Shown: positions 25,474-34,164, counted from the stretch's first letter. The stretch is DNA of 64,000 nucleotides from Cellulomonas composti (GCF_007990245.1 NZ_BJWG01000001.1:372001-436000); one strand, 5' to 3'. Numbers and translations are program-made. Notes: a model not told the origin generated them from the letters alone.

Positions 25474-26582
25474 CGTGGGGCCTCCCCGTGGGCCGGCAGG
25501 TCGCGGGTCAGGAACTGGTACTGCTCGACGAGGAAGCGCGCGAGCACGACGTCGCACGGCGTCGTCTCGACCGCCGCACGAGCCTCGTCATATCCCGAAC
25601 GGACGGTCGTGGACGCGCTGCGGCCGTTCGTGTCGGCCGCCGCCCGGTAGCCCTCGAGCCGGTAGCGCAGCTCGGCACGCTCGCGCAGCGGCGCGCTGTA
25701 GGCGTCGGCGACCGTGTCGAACGCACGCTGCACGGTGCGCAGCCGCTCGACGAATGCCTCGACCTCCTCACGCGTCTCCGGCACGTCGCCCAGACGCGAG
25801 ACGTCGGGCACCGCGAGCCGGGGCGGCGCGACGACCTCGCGACGGCAGCGTTCGGCGAGCTGGTGCAGCGTGGGCTCGCGCTCCTCGAGCGACTGCGCGA
25901 GCGTGCGGGCGTCCGCGCGCTGCCGCACGAGCGTGCGGCGCTGCGAACCCTCGACGATCAGGTCGCGCTCACCGCGCGCGACGGCCGACTCGAGCTCCGC
26001 GAGCGGGCCGGACACGTCCGCGCCGCGGGCGACCTGCGCGAGCAGCGCGCGCTCGCGGTCGCGCCAGCCGGCCACGCGGTCGACCGCTGCGGCGTCGATG
26101 CCCGCCGCGTCCTCGCACCGCACCAGCGCCGCGCGCAGCACGCGCAGGCGGGCGGCCTGGTCCTCGGAGTCCGGGTCGATGGCGAGGCGTTCGCGCAGCC
26201 GGTCGACCATCGCGTCGCACAGCCGCACGGCCTCGACGAGGGAGACGAGCGCCGATCCCTGCGCGGACGCGAGCCGACCCCAGATGAGCTGGGACATCTG
26301 CTCGCGCGCCACCGCGTCGGCGCGGCCCGAGTCCCACACGACGACGAGCTCGTCGAGCCGGTCTCGGATCGCCTGCCACATCGTCAGCGCGAGCACCACG
26401 TCGGACGTCGAGCCCTCGGTCGACGACGCGTGCGCGGCCGCATCGAGGTGGTCGAGCTGCGTGCGGGTCGCCCGCGTCCAGACCTCCATCGCCGCGAGGT
26501 ACGTCAGCAGGTCGGTCGCGGGGATCGACTCGCCGAGCCGGCCCGGGGCCGCGGGCGGGTCGAGCGGGACCGGCACGCTCAC
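25470..26582 (-). CDS. Helical protein of unknown function between glnH and pknG
   Basis: 370 residues, almost entirely predicted helix, with no signal peptide, membrane segment or motif I recognise. Two blocks look coiled-coil (EDQAARLRVLRAALVRCEDA and RRTLVRQRADARTLAQSLEE), separated by a Pro-containing segment (APPRLAVPDVSRLGDVPET). It starts at GTG 26582, overlapping the glnH stop by 4 bp, and its own stop overlaps the pknG ATG, so it is translated in step with both. Position alone suggests a scaffold or adaptor linking the sensor pair to PknG; that is inference. Confidence 0.85.
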   Translation of the reverse strand: MSVPVPLDPPAAPGRLGESIPATDLLTYLAAMEVWTRATRTQLDHLDAAAHASSTEGSTSDVVLALTMWQAIRDRLDELVVVWDSGRADAVAREQMSQLIWGRLASAQGSALVSLVEAVRLCDAMVDRLRERLAIDPDSEDQAARLRVLRAALVRCEDAAGIDAAAVDRVAGWRDRERALLAQVARGADVSGPLAELESAVARGERDLIVEGSQRRTLVRQRADARTLAQSLEEREPTLHQLAERCRREVVAPPRLAVPDVSRLGDVPETREEVEAFVERLRTVQRAFDTVADAYSAPLRERAELRYRLEGYRAAADTNGRSASTTVRSGYDEARAAVETTPCDVVLARFLVEQYQFLTRDLPAHGEAPR

Positions 26583-27622
26583 GGCTGCCGCCCGTACTGC
26601 GAGACCGGCGGGGCCGGTGCCTTGCCGAGCGCCCCGAGCCACCGGTCGTAGATCTGCTTCCAGGTGCCGTCGTCCTTGAGCTGGTCGAGCACGGCGTTGA
26701 CGTAGCGCACCATGTCGACGTTCTCGGCCGGCACCCCGATGCCGTAGGGCTCGTCGCTGAACGCGTCGCCGACGACCTTGGCGTACGGGTCCTGGGCCGC
26801 GAAGCCCGCCAGGATCGTGTCGTCGCCCGTGATGCCTTCGACCCTGCCCTGCTGGAACAGCACGAGGCAGGCCGTGTGGGTCGCGGCGGCGACGGGCTCG
26901 ATCCCCGGGTACTCGGCCAGCCGCTCGATCGTCGTCGTGCCGTCCGGTGCGCACACCCGCTGCCCGTCGAGGTCCTCGATCCCCCTGGCGGTCGAATCGC
27001 GCGTGACCAGCACCTTCTGGCCCGCGTGCAGGTACTCGGCCGAGAAGGCGATCGACTCCCAGCGCTCGCACGTCATCGAGAACGTGCGTGCCACGAGGTC
27101 GACCTCGCCCTGCTCGAGCACGTCGAGCCGCTGCGCGGACGTGATGACCCGGAACTGCAGCGCGTCGGGGTCGCCGAGCAGCGCGCGTGCGACCTCCCGC
27201 AGCATGTCGATGTCGAAGCCCTCGATCTGCCCCGTGATCGGGTTGCGCGCACCCATCAGGAGCGTGTCGGCGGAGACACCCACGACGAGAGCGCCACGCT
27301 CGCGGATGCGCGCCATGGTGCTGCCGTCAGGGACGTCGAGCCCGTTCGTCGGCGCGTAGGAAGTCGTGAGGTCGTCGCACTCGGCGGCCGTCGTGGTGCC
27401 GGCTGTGGTCGGTTCCGTGGTCGGCTCGGTGGTCGGCTCGGTGGTCGGCTCAGAGGTCGGTTCGACGGTCTGCTCGCTCGAGGACGGCTCGGCGCTCGCG
27501 GCGCCCGGGCCGGTCCCGCTCGCGCAGCCGGCGAGCAGCAGCCCGGCCGAGGCAGCCAGTGCGACGAGGACGGCGGCGGGCCGCGCGCGGCGGCCGGCGA
27601 CGGCGGTCGGTCGGGTGCTCAT
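26579..27622 (-). CDS. glnH: GlnH-like solute-binding lipoprotein (amino-acid sensor for PknG)
   Basis: 347 residues. A lipoprotein signal peptide ends in the lipobox LLLAGC (Cys ~33), followed by a Thr/Glu/Pro-rich linker (SEPTTEPTTEPTTEP). The rest is a family 3 periplasmic binding protein: LVVGVSADTLLMGARNP, GFDIDMLREVARALLG, VDLVARTFSMTCERW and YGIGVPAENVDMV. No amino-acid permease or ATPase lies nearby. In mycobacteria such a GlnH binds acidic amino acids outside the cell and signals through GlnX to PknG. The adjacent glnX (TGATG overlap) and pknG two genes on support that role over transport. Confidence 0.92.
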   Translation of the reverse strand: MSTRPTAVAGRRARPAAVLVALAASAGLLLAGCASGTGPGAASAEPSSSEQTVEPTSEPTTEPTTEPTTEPTTAGTTTAAECDDLTTSYAPTNGLDVPDGSTMARIRERGALVVGVSADTLLMGARNPITGQIEGFDIDMLREVARALLGDPDALQFRVITSAQRLDVLEQGEVDLVARTFSMTCERWESIAFSAEYLHAGQKVLVTRDSTARGIEDLDGQRVCAPDGTTTIERLAEYPGIEPVAAATHTACLVLFQQGRVEGITGDDTILAGFAAQDPYAKVVGDAFSDEPYGIGVPAENVDMVRYVNAVLDQLKDDGTWKQIYDRWLGALGKAPAPPVSQYGRQP

Positions 27623-28953
27623 CAGCGGTACTCCCTCAGTCGCGCGTTGACGCCACGGATGCTCGCGATCGCGCCGACCAGCCCGGCGACGAGCAACGCC
27701 CAGCCGGTGATCGTCGAGGTGGAGCGCAGCTCGCGCAGATCGTCACCGGCGGTGCCCGCCGAGTCCGCGATCGACGAGGCGGCGCCGACCCGCAGGTCCT
27801 CGAACAGGGCGTTCGACGAGCCGGGGTCGGTGCTCGTGGCGAGTGCGACGGCACCGTCCCAGTCGCCGCTGTCGTCCTGCGCGCGGATCTGCGCGTGCGC
27901 GCCGTCCCACGCGTCGAGCAGCGCGAGCACCTCGTCGTTGCCCACCGAGACGAGCTGGCGGCGAGCGGCCGAGACGTCCGACTGGTACTCCTCCTCGAAG
28001 GCCTGGCCGGAGCCGCGCTTGATGAGCGTGAAGGACTCCATCGACTTCGCGTCCGTGGCGTCCGCCAGCGCCCGCGACGTCGCCGTGGCCGTGGCGGCGG
28101 ACGAGGACTGGACGTCGATCGCCTTCGACGCCACGCCGGCGAACGACACGGCACCCAGCCACACCGACACCACGGCGAGCACCGTCGCGACCAGGAGTCC
28201 GGCGTTCAGGACACGGTGGGTCCGCCGCGAGAACCACACGAGGATCACGATCAGGACGACGACGGCGAGCAGGCCCACCCAGACGATCGCGTCCGTCGCG
28301 CCGATCGCCGCGTAGTCGTCCTCCACGAGGTCCGCCTCGTCCGAGGCCACCTCGTCCATCGCCGGGAGCATCTCGGAGCGCAGCTCGGTCGACGCCTGCT
28401 CCAGGTAGGCCGTGCCGACCGGGAAGCCCTGCCGGTTGTTCGCTCGAGCCTGCTCGACGAGCCCCGTGTACACGGCCAGGTCCGCGGAGACGTCGCCGAA
28501 CAGGTCGCTGCGCGCCGAGTCGCCCGCAAGGAACGGCAACCCGCTCGCGGCGGCCGCGACGTAGCGCTCGTAGGCCTCGCGGCTCGCCGCCGGCTCGAGC
28601 CCGCCGACGAGGAACGCGCTGGTGGCCGCGGCGTCCGCGCTCACGAGCTGGTTGCGCACGTCCTGCGTGCCGAGCAGCTGCGCGGAGCCCGCGACCGCCG
28701 AGTCCAGCGACCGCGCCTGGGCCAGCCCGGTCGTCAGACCGATCACCCCGATGGCGAGCATCGCCAGCGCAGCGAGCGCCCCGAGCAGCCGCATCCGGCC
28801 CGGCGTCCGGCGCAGCGGCGAGAGCACCTCGCGCGTCCGGGCGGCGGTGCCGGCGGGCGTGCCCGTCGGCGCGGGCATCAACGCTGTCGCGGGGCCGCCG
28901 AGCGGTCCCCCGGTGGCTGCCGGCGCCGTCGCCGGTGGTGTCGCCGCGCTCAC
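27622..28953 (-). CDS. glnX: GlnX-like four-helix membrane signalling protein
   Basis: 443 residues with four membrane segments: residues ~55-78 (RLLGALAALAMLAIGVIGLT), ~218-240 (VGLLAVVVLIVILVWF), ~250-272 (LLVATVLAVVSVWLGAVSFA) and ~414-432 (GWALLVAGLVGAIASI). Two extracytoplasmic helical domains lie between 1-2 and 3-4, resembling chemoreceptor-type sensor bundles. This is the GlnX layout, the membrane link between GlnH and PknG in mycobacteria. The gene is GTGA-coupled to the AAA+ gene upstream and TGATG-coupled to glnH. The cytosolic parts are short, so signalling to PknG needs either a tiny loop or one of the unknown partner proteins. Confidence 0.88.
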   Translation of the reverse strand: MSAATPPATAPAATGGPLGGPATALMPAPTGTPAGTAARTREVLSPLRRTPGRMRLLGALAALAMLAIGVIGLTTGLAQARSLDSAVAGSAQLLGTQDVRNQLVSADAAATSAFLVGGLEPAASREAYERYVAAAASGLPFLAGDSARSDLFGDVSADLAVYTGLVEQARANNRQGFPVGTAYLEQASTELRSEMLPAMDEVASDEADLVEDDYAAIGATDAIVWVGLLAVVVLIVILVWFSRRTHRVLNAGLLVATVLAVVSVWLGAVSFAGVASKAIDVQSSSAATATATSRALADATDAKSMESFTLIKRGSGQAFEEEYQSDVSAARRQLVSVGNDEVLALLDAWDGAHAQIRAQDDSGDWDGAVALATSTDPGSSNALFEDLRVGAASSIADSAGTAGDDLRELRSTSTITGWALLVAGLVGAIASIRGVNARLREYR

Positions 28954-30632
28954 GCGGGCTCCTCTCGTCGGTCGTCGGGCCCGGTCCCGTCACCGGGAGC
29001 CGCACTCCCGTCGTCGGTGTCGTCGGGCTCCACGGTGTCGTCGGGCTCCACGGTCTCGTCGGGCTCCACGGTGTCGTCGGGCTCCACGGCCTCGTCAGGC
29101 TCCACGGCCTCGTCAGGCTCCGCGGTCTCGTCGGGCTCCGCGGTCTCGTCGGGCTGCGCGGTCTCGTCGGGCTGCGCGGTCTCGTCGGGCTCGTCGAGGT
29201 CCGTGGCCTCGTCGAGGTCCTCGGGCAGCAGCGTGCGGAGCTGCTCGAGCGTGGGCTCGGCCACGTCCCGCAGCCGCCACGCGTGCCGCGTGACAGCCTG
29301 GTCGAGCACGTTGCGTGCGAACCGGCCGTTGCCGAAGCCCTCGTCGCGCGGCTGCGCGGCGGCGATCTCCTCGAACCGGGCGAGGCACTCGGGGGTGGGC
29401 TCGAAGTCAGACTTGCGTGCGGCACGCTCGAAGATCTGGCGCAGCTCGTCGCCGGTGTAGTCCTCGAACACGATCGTCAGGGCGAACCGGCTCTCGAGCC
29501 CGGGGTTCGTCCCGAGGAAGCGCGCCATCGGGCCGGGGTAGCCCGCGACGATGACCACGAGGTCGTCGCGGTGGTCCTCCATGTCCTTGACCAGCGTGTC
29601 GACGGCCTCGGCGCCGTACTGGTCCTGCGCGAGGCCGTACGCCTCGTCGATGAACAGCACGCCCCCGAGTGCGGACTGCACCGCTGCGGTCGTCTTCTCG
29701 GCCGTCTGCCCGAGGTACCCGGCGACCAGTTCGGACCGGTCCACCTCGACGAGCGTGCCCTCGCTCAGCAGGCCGAGCGCACGGTAGATGCCGGCGACCA
29801 GCCGCGCGACGGTCGTCTTGCCCGTGCCCGGGTTGCCGAGGAAGACCAGATGACGCGTCATCGTCGTGGTCGTCAGGCCCGCGTCCACGCGCAGGCGTTC
29901 GACGCGCAGCACCTGTGCCTGCCGCCGGATCTCGCGCTTGACGCGGTCGAGGCCGATCAGCCCGTCGAGCTCGGCGAGCAGCTCGTCGAGCGACGGCTCG
30001 GGCTCGGATGCGGCGGGAACGGCCGGTGCGACGCCTGCGGTGGCCGACGCACCCCGCGGTGCGGGCAGTCCGGGCAGCGTCGACGGGCCGGCGTCGGTCG
30101 GCAGCCAGGACGTTGCGTCGAGGTCGCCGAGGCTCGGCAGCGTGAGCCCCGGCAGCGTCAGGCCGAGCCGCGACAGGTCGGCGAGCGCGGCCTGCGGGAA
30201 CGGGTCCGGCGCAGGTCCCGCGGTCCCGGCTGCGGCCGCGCGGTGCAATGCCGCGGTCGTCGAGGCGCGCGCGATGACCTCGAGGTCCGCCGGGCCGAGG
30301 TCGCACGCTGCGGACACGACCTCGGCGAGCGCCTGCGCGTAGGCGGGTGCGACGTCCGCGCGGGCGCCGACGAGCGCGCCGAGCAGGTCGGTCGGCGCGG
30401 TGCGCCACCGGCGGGCGCTGGAGGCGGCGGCGAAGAACTCGCCGAGCGCCGCCGGGTCGCGGCCCAGCTCCGCGAGCCACGCCTGGGGCGCCCCGGTCAC
30501 GTTCTCCGCGACCGCCGCGGCCAGTCGCTCGCCCTCGTCGCGCACGGCGGCGGCGTCGAGCCCGGCCGCGGTGCCGGCCGCGACGAGCGCGTCGAGCGCC
30601 TCCGCGAGCGTGGCGGTGGTGCGCGCCGTCAC
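28950..30632 (-). CDS. CbxX/CfqX (EccA-like) AAA+ ATPase with acidic repeat tail
   Basis: 560 residues. A helical N-terminal domain (~1-130) and a linker lead to an AAA+ module (~215-460): GLDRVKREIRR, Walker A FLGNPGTGKTTVARL, Walker B VLFIDEAYGLAQD, sensor-type VIVAGYPGPM, and the arginine region FGNGRFARNVLD. This is the CbxX/CfqX family, which includes EccA of type VII secretion and rubisco activases. No other type VII gene is present, so remodelling of a locus partner is more likely. The C-terminus is about ten 6-residue acidic repeats (PDETVE/PDETAQ). The start GTG 30632 overlaps the stop of the upstream gene (GTGA). Confidence 0.9.
   Translation of the reverse strand: MTARTTATLAEALDALVAAGTAAGLDAAAVRDEGERLAAAVAENVTGAPQAWLAELGRDPAALGEFFAAASSARRWRTAPTDLLGALVGARADVAPAYAQALAEVVSAACDLGPADLEVIARASTTAALHRAAAAGTAGPAPDPFPQAALADLSRLGLTLPGLTLPSLGDLDATSWLPTDAGPSTLPGLPAPRGASATAGVAPAVPAASEPEPSLDELLAELDGLIGLDRVKREIRRQAQVLRVERLRVDAGLTTTTMTRHLVFLGNPGTGKTTVARLVAGIYRALGLLSEGTLVEVDRSELVAGYLGQTAEKTTAAVQSALGGVLFIDEAYGLAQDQYGAEAVDTLVKDMEDHRDDLVVIVAGYPGPMARFLGTNPGLESRFALTIVFEDYTGDELRQIFERAARKSDFEPTPECLARFEEIAAAQPRDEGFGNGRFARNVLDQAVTRHAWRLRDVAEPTLEQLRTLLPEDLDEATDLDEPDETAQPDETAQPDETAEPDETAEPDEAVEPDEAVEPDDTVEPDETVEPDDTVEPDDTDDGSAAPGDGTGPDDRREEPA
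29017..29193 (-). repeat. ~10 copies of an 18-bp tandem repeat in the AAA+ gene
   Basis: On the plus strand the unit is GTGTCGTCGGGCTCCACG with one- to three-base variants; the period is exactly 18 bp, so the frame is kept. It encodes the PDETVE-type acidic tail. Copy number is likely to vary between strains by slippage. Confidence 0.9.
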
Positions 30633-31141
30633 GAGGGCACCCCCGGGTCCTGCGGCAGCGCGAGGCCCGAGGCTCCGAACTTCTCCGCGAGGAACTGCCC
30701 GTGCGCGATGAGCGCGTCGGCGTCCTGGCGCGAGACCGCGTCCGAGATCTGGCTCAGCGTGGCGCCGAGCAGGTCGAGCTGGTCGCACAGCACCATCAGC
30801 GACGTCTTTCCGCGCGAGACCACGCGCCGGTCGGCGAAGTCGCGCGGCAGCCGCAGGTAGGCGCCGACGGCTTCGGGCAGATAGCTGGTCGCGGTCGCGA
30901 CCACCGTGTGGGCCTGGCGGCTGCCGACCCCGAGCCGGTCCAGGCGCGGCACCATGTCCTCGACGACGCCGGTGATCCGGTGCACGCGCGCGGTCACCGC
31001 GGCGGGCACCCGGCCCACGATCTGCTCCTCGACCGCGCGCGCGGCCGCAAGGATCTCGTCCGACGTCGGCGCAGGCTCGACCTCGATCTCCCGGCGGTCA
31101 CGACCGCGCAGGCGATCGAGCGTGTCGCCGAACCAGCTCAT
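30629..31141 (-). CDS. Small helical protein of unknown function paired with telA
   Basis: 170 residues, no signal peptide or membrane segment. It opens MSWFGDTLDRLRGRDRR, a possible amphipathic membrane-touching helix. It continues as helices with EQIVGRVPAAVTARVHRITG and LCDQLDLLGATLSQISDAVS. TelA proteins in other bacteria are often encoded beside XpaC-like partners; this protein sits in that position but lacks obvious XpaC features, so I leave it unnamed. It starts 60 bp after the telA stop and overlaps the AAA+ gene by 4 bp. Confidence 0.83.
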   Translation of the reverse strand: MSWFGDTLDRLRGRDRREIEVEPAPTSDEILAAARAVEEQIVGRVPAAVTARVHRITGVVEDMVPRLDRLGVGSRQAHTVVATATSYLPEAVGAYLRLPRDFADRRVVSRGKTSLMVLCDQLDLLGATLSQISDAVSRQDADALIAHGQFLAEKFGASGLALPQDPGVPS

Positions 31142-31201
31142 CGTGCGTCGGGTCCCCTGCCTCGTCGTCTGTTCGTCGTGCGGCCGGCCCGCGGGTGCGG
31201 G

Positions 31202-32416
31202 TCAGCCACCCAGCTCGAGCGAGCCGGTCGCCGCACCCGTGCGGTCCGATCGCTGCACGCGGTCCAGGTAGGACCGCGCCTTGGTGGTCTCGGTCTCGAG
31301 CACGCCGATGGTCTGGGCCATCGAGTCGAGCGCCTTCACCTTGAACGTGTCGATCGCGTCCATCGTCGAGTAGATGTCGCTGAACGCCTGCTGCAGCTGC
31401 GGCAGGCCGATCGTCGAGCTCGCGGCCTGCTCCTGGATCTGGACCGACTGGTCCTTGAGCAGCTTCGACGTCGAGGCGATCATCCCGGTGGTGGTCTGGT
31501 TGAGCGCCGTGATCTGGTCGAGCACGAGCTTCTGGTTGTTGAGCGCCTGCGCGACGAGCACCGCGGTGCGCAGCGCCGCGACCGTCGTCGTCGTCGCGCG
31601 GTCGACGCCCTTGATGAGCTCGACGTTGTTCTTGAGGATGATGTCGATCGCGAGGTAGCCCTGGATCGAGACCGCGAGCTGCGTGAGCAGGTCCTGGTGC
31701 TTCTGGCGCACGTAGAACTGCACGTCCTCGCGCAGCGACTTGGCGCGCTGCGGGTCGGTCGACTCGAGCTGCGCGATCGTCGTCGCGAGCTGGGTGTCGA
31801 GCTGTTCGGCGACGTACACGTACTGGTTGAGCCGCGTCATCGTGGTCCACAGGTGCTGCTTCTCGAGGTTGAGCGCAGCGTTGTCCTTGCGCAGCTCGTC
31901 CTGGCCGTTGTAGAGGGCCCGCACGATCGCGTCGATCTGCTTCTGCGCGCTCTCGTACCGACGGAAGTAGTCGGTCAGCGAGTCACCGAACGGGATCAGG
32001 CCGAGCAGCTTCTTGCCCAGGCTCGCCTCGCTGGGGTCGAGCGACTCGACCGTGCGGCGCAGGTCGAGCAGCGAGCTGGAGACCTGCGAGGTGCCCGAGA
32101 CGCCGCCGTCACGCAGCTCCTTGACCGGCATCTGAAGCAGGCGGTTCGACGTGTCCGCCGCGGCCCGGATCTCGGCGTCGCCCATCGTGCGGACGTCCTC
32201 GGCCTTCGAGGCGAACTCCGGCGAACCCGCCTGTGCGGAGGCCAGGCCGTCGAGGTAGGCCGCGACCTTCGCGTCGAGCCCGGGCAGCACCGCGGGGTCG
32301 ACGCGCGGCGCCATGGCGGGTGCCTGGGTCGCGGCGACGGGCGCGAGCGGCGCAGGCGCCTCGAGCGCGAGCGGTGCCGCAAGAGCGGGCGGCTGCAGCG
32401 GTGCGGGTTCGGTCAT
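31202..32416 (-). CDS. telA: TelA-family toxic-anion (tellurite) resistance protein
   Basis: 404 residues. After an Ala/Pro-rich start (~1-45) the TelA domain fills the rest: LLGLIPFGDSLTDYFRRYES, QKQIDAIVRALYNGQDELRK, LNLEKQHLWTTMTRLNQYVY, and IIKNN-like DIILKNNVELIKGVDRATTT. The family is cytosolic and helical; it is linked to tellurite and envelope-antimicrobial tolerance by unknown means. GGAGGAG about 4 nt upstream of ATG 32416 is a strong ribosome site. It is the first gene of the ten-gene locus running to the FHA gene, so it may serve the PknG pathway rather than tellurite. The 123 bp upstream contain no clear promoter. Confidence 0.92.
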   Translation of the reverse strand: MTEPAPLQPPALAAPLALEAPAPLAPVAATQAPAMAPRVDPAVLPGLDAKVAAYLDGLASAQAGSPEFASKAEDVRTMGDAEIRAAADTSNRLLQMPVKELRDGGVSGTSQVSSSLLDLRRTVESLDPSEASLGKKLLGLIPFGDSLTDYFRRYESAQKQIDAIVRALYNGQDELRKDNAALNLEKQHLWTTMTRLNQYVYVAEQLDTQLATTIAQLESTDPQRAKSLREDVQFYVRQKHQDLLTQLAVSIQGYLAIDIILKNNVELIKGVDRATTTTVAALRTAVLVAQALNNQKLVLDQITALNQTTTGMIASTSKLLKDQSVQIQEQAASSTIGLPQLQQAFSDIYSTMDAIDTFKVKALDSMAQTIGVLETETTKARSYLDRVQRSDRTGAATGSLELGG

Positions 32417-32539
32417 CGCTCCTCCTCGAGTCCAGCCACGGGCGAACCCGCGGTCGCCGGACACGCTATGCGATCCGGGGGCCGCGTGGGGCCAACAGCC
32501 AGGGTGAGGCCACCGACGGCGGCGTCCTGGGAGCGGCGG

Positions 32540-33403
32540 TCAGTCGCGCGACGCGTCCGAGTCGAGCTCGGGCGGCGGCTCGACGCTCGAGGCGAGCGCG
32601 AACGGCTCGTCGTCGGCGGTCGCGAAGGTCGGCGTCCGCTCGGCGGCGGCGGGTTCGCGGCGTGGCCACAGCCCGTAGGAGCGCGCACACACCCACGAGA
32701 CGACGAGCACGAGCCCGGCGCCCGCGACGGCGTCGAGCACCCAGTGGTTGCCGGTCACGGTCACGACGAGCGCGGTCGTCGTGACGTAGCCGAACGCCGC
32801 GATCTTGAGCCACGTGCGACGTGCGAGCACCGCGAGCACGAGGCTGACCCACAGCGCCCAGCCGACATGCATCGACGGCATCGCGGCGACCTGGTTCGTC
32901 ACCGAGTTCGCGCCGCTCGCGGCCTGTTGCTCGGCGGTCGGCCACCAGCCGTAGGCCGCGCTCTCGGAGACGGTGTCGACGTACTCGCCGAGCAGACGCG
33001 GCGGCGCGGTCGGGAAGAAGAAGTAGCCGAACAGCGCGAGCACGGTCGCCGCGATGAGCGCGGTGCGCGCCGGCTTGTAGACGGTGGGTCGTCGGAAGAA
33101 GAGCACGACGAGCAGCGTGGGCGTCACGAGGAAGTGCGCACTCTGGTACCAGTACGACGAGAGGACCTCGAGCGACGTGTGCTGCGCGAGGGCGTGGTTG
33201 AGCGAGTGCTCCACGTCGATGCCGAGCCACCGCTCGAAGCCCAGGATCCCGCGGGCGTGCGCCTTGGCCACGTCCCACGAGCCGCTCGCCGCGAGGCGGG
33301 TCGCGCTGTACGCCATGTACAGGCCCACCACGAGACCGAGTTCCCGCAGCATCTCGCCGCGGGAACGCCGCAGCCGCGGCGGAGCCGCTTCGTCCAGCGT
33401 CAC
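32540..33403 (-). CDS. PAP2-superfamily membrane phosphatase/transferase
   Basis: 287 residues, about six membrane segments. The PAP2 phosphatase blocks are present in the inositolphosphotransferase-like form: AAMPSMHVGWALW (His of block 2) and TVTGNHWVLDAVAGAGLV (His/Asp of block 3), with an upstream FFPTAPPRLLG segment. It probably acts on a lipid phosphate at the outer membrane face. GTG 33403 is preferred because GGAAGGGGA lies 5 nt upstream; ATG 33421 is an in-frame alternative. The C-terminal ~35 residues are acidic and disordered. It is a single-gene unit with its own promoter. Confidence 0.87.
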   Translation of the reverse strand: MTLDEAAPPRLRRSRGEMLRELGLVVGLYMAYSATRLAASGSWDVAKAHARGILGFERWLGIDVEHSLNHALAQHTSLEVLSSYWYQSAHFLVTPTLLVVLFFRRPTVYKPARTALIAATVLALFGYFFFPTAPPRLLGEYVDTVSESAAYGWWPTAEQQAASGANSVTNQVAAMPSMHVGWALWVSLVLAVLARRTWLKIAAFGYVTTTALVVTVTGNHWVLDAVAGAGLVLVVSWVCARSYGLWPRREPAAAERTPTFATADDEPFALASSVEPPPELDSDASRD

Positions 33404-33492
33404 ACTCGTCCCCTTCCGCATGCCGCCGACCCGATCGGGTCGCCGCCCCCTGATGCGTCGGATCGGGGCGTCGCCCTGGTCCGCTGTGACGA

Positions 33493-33520
33493 AGGTTAGC
33501 GTTGCCGGGGGCGGTGTCAC
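33493..33520 (-). promoter_or_regulatory. Promoter of the PAP2 gene (GTGACA-N16-TAACCT)
   Basis: On the minus strand GTGACA (33520-33515) and TAACCT (33498-33493) are 16 bp apart. The predicted transcription start near 33486 leaves a leader of 65-85 nt. The 208-bp gap between the PAP2 and MarR genes holds nothing else I can identify. Confidence 0.55.
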
Positions 33521-33611
33521 CCCGTTTTGCAGTACCACATCGCTGTGAATGTCGGCACACCGTGGGTTGACGATACGGCGACGGTCGTCCGACCAGGGGT
33601 GGATGCGCCCT

Positions 33612-34151
33612 TCACCGTGCCGGTGTGAGCGGTGCGACGTCGCCGTGCCGGTCGAGCAGGTCGGCGAGCTCCTCGAGGAACCGGCGCACCGGCTCACGCG
33701 CCTCGGGCGGGATCCGGGCCGCGACCTCGGCCATCTCCTGGTGCATCCGGGTGAGGCGCTCGCGGATCTCCTCGTGCGCGTGCGCGGTGGCCACCACGAC
33801 GATCCCGCGACGGTCGCGCGGGTGCGGGGTGCGTCGCAGGTGACCCGACGCCTCGAGCCGGTCGAGCAGCTTGGTCGTGGAGGCCGTCGAGATCGCGAGC
33901 GCGCGGGCCAGGTCGCGCGGGCTGACGGACGCGGGCTCCCCCTCGGCCGCGACAAGGATCTGCAGCGCGTGCAGGTCGGTCTCGTTCATCGACATCCCCG
34001 ACGCGATGCGGCGGCGCATCGCCTGGTCGGCGCGCCGGAAGCGGCGGACGGACTCCAGGACCTCGCGGGAACCGTCGTCGTCGTACCAGTACCCCGGTGT
34101 CACGGCGGGCTCGCCTGCCACTTCGTCGGGAGGGCTTGCGTATGGCGTCAC
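33612..34151 (-). CDS. MarR-family regulator, CrtR-like, divergent from the carotenoid operon
   Basis: 179 residues. The winged helix is clear: DLHALQILVAAEG, SPRDLARALAISTASTTKLL, DRLEASGHLRRTPHPRDRRG (wing), then dimer helices. GTG 34151 is chosen because a TAGTAT -10 box ends 7 nt upstream, a leaderless layout. It is transcribed away from idi-crtEB..., with 52 bp between the starts and a perfect palindrome in that gap. Corynebacterium has the same arrangement with the MarR repressor CrtR, which is relieved by an isoprenoid pyrophosphate. CrtR function is therefore likely by synteny, not by sequence alone. Confidence 0.88.
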   Translation of the reverse strand: MTPYASPPDEVAGEPAVTPGYWYDDDGSREVLESVRRFRRADQAMRRRIASGMSMNETDLHALQILVAAEGEPASVSPRDLARALAISTASTTKLLDRLEASGHLRRTPHPRDRRGIVVVATAHAHEEIRERLTRMHQEMAEVAARIPPEAREPVRRFLEELADLLDRHGDVAPLTPAR

Positions 34152-34158
34152 ATCGCGG

Positions 34159-34164
34159 ATACTA
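34159..34164 (-). promoter_or_regulatory. -10 box TAGTAT for leaderless marR/crtR
   Basis: On the minus strand TAGTAT is followed by 7 nt and then GTG 34151. The box overlaps the 6-bp palindrome ACTAGT (34161-34166), so a bound regulator could block it. Confidence 0.5.

Noticed and set aside
29017-29193. Tandem repeats considered as a CRISPR array
   Set aside because: The 18-bp units are contiguous, have no spacers, and keep the reading frame of the AAA+ gene.
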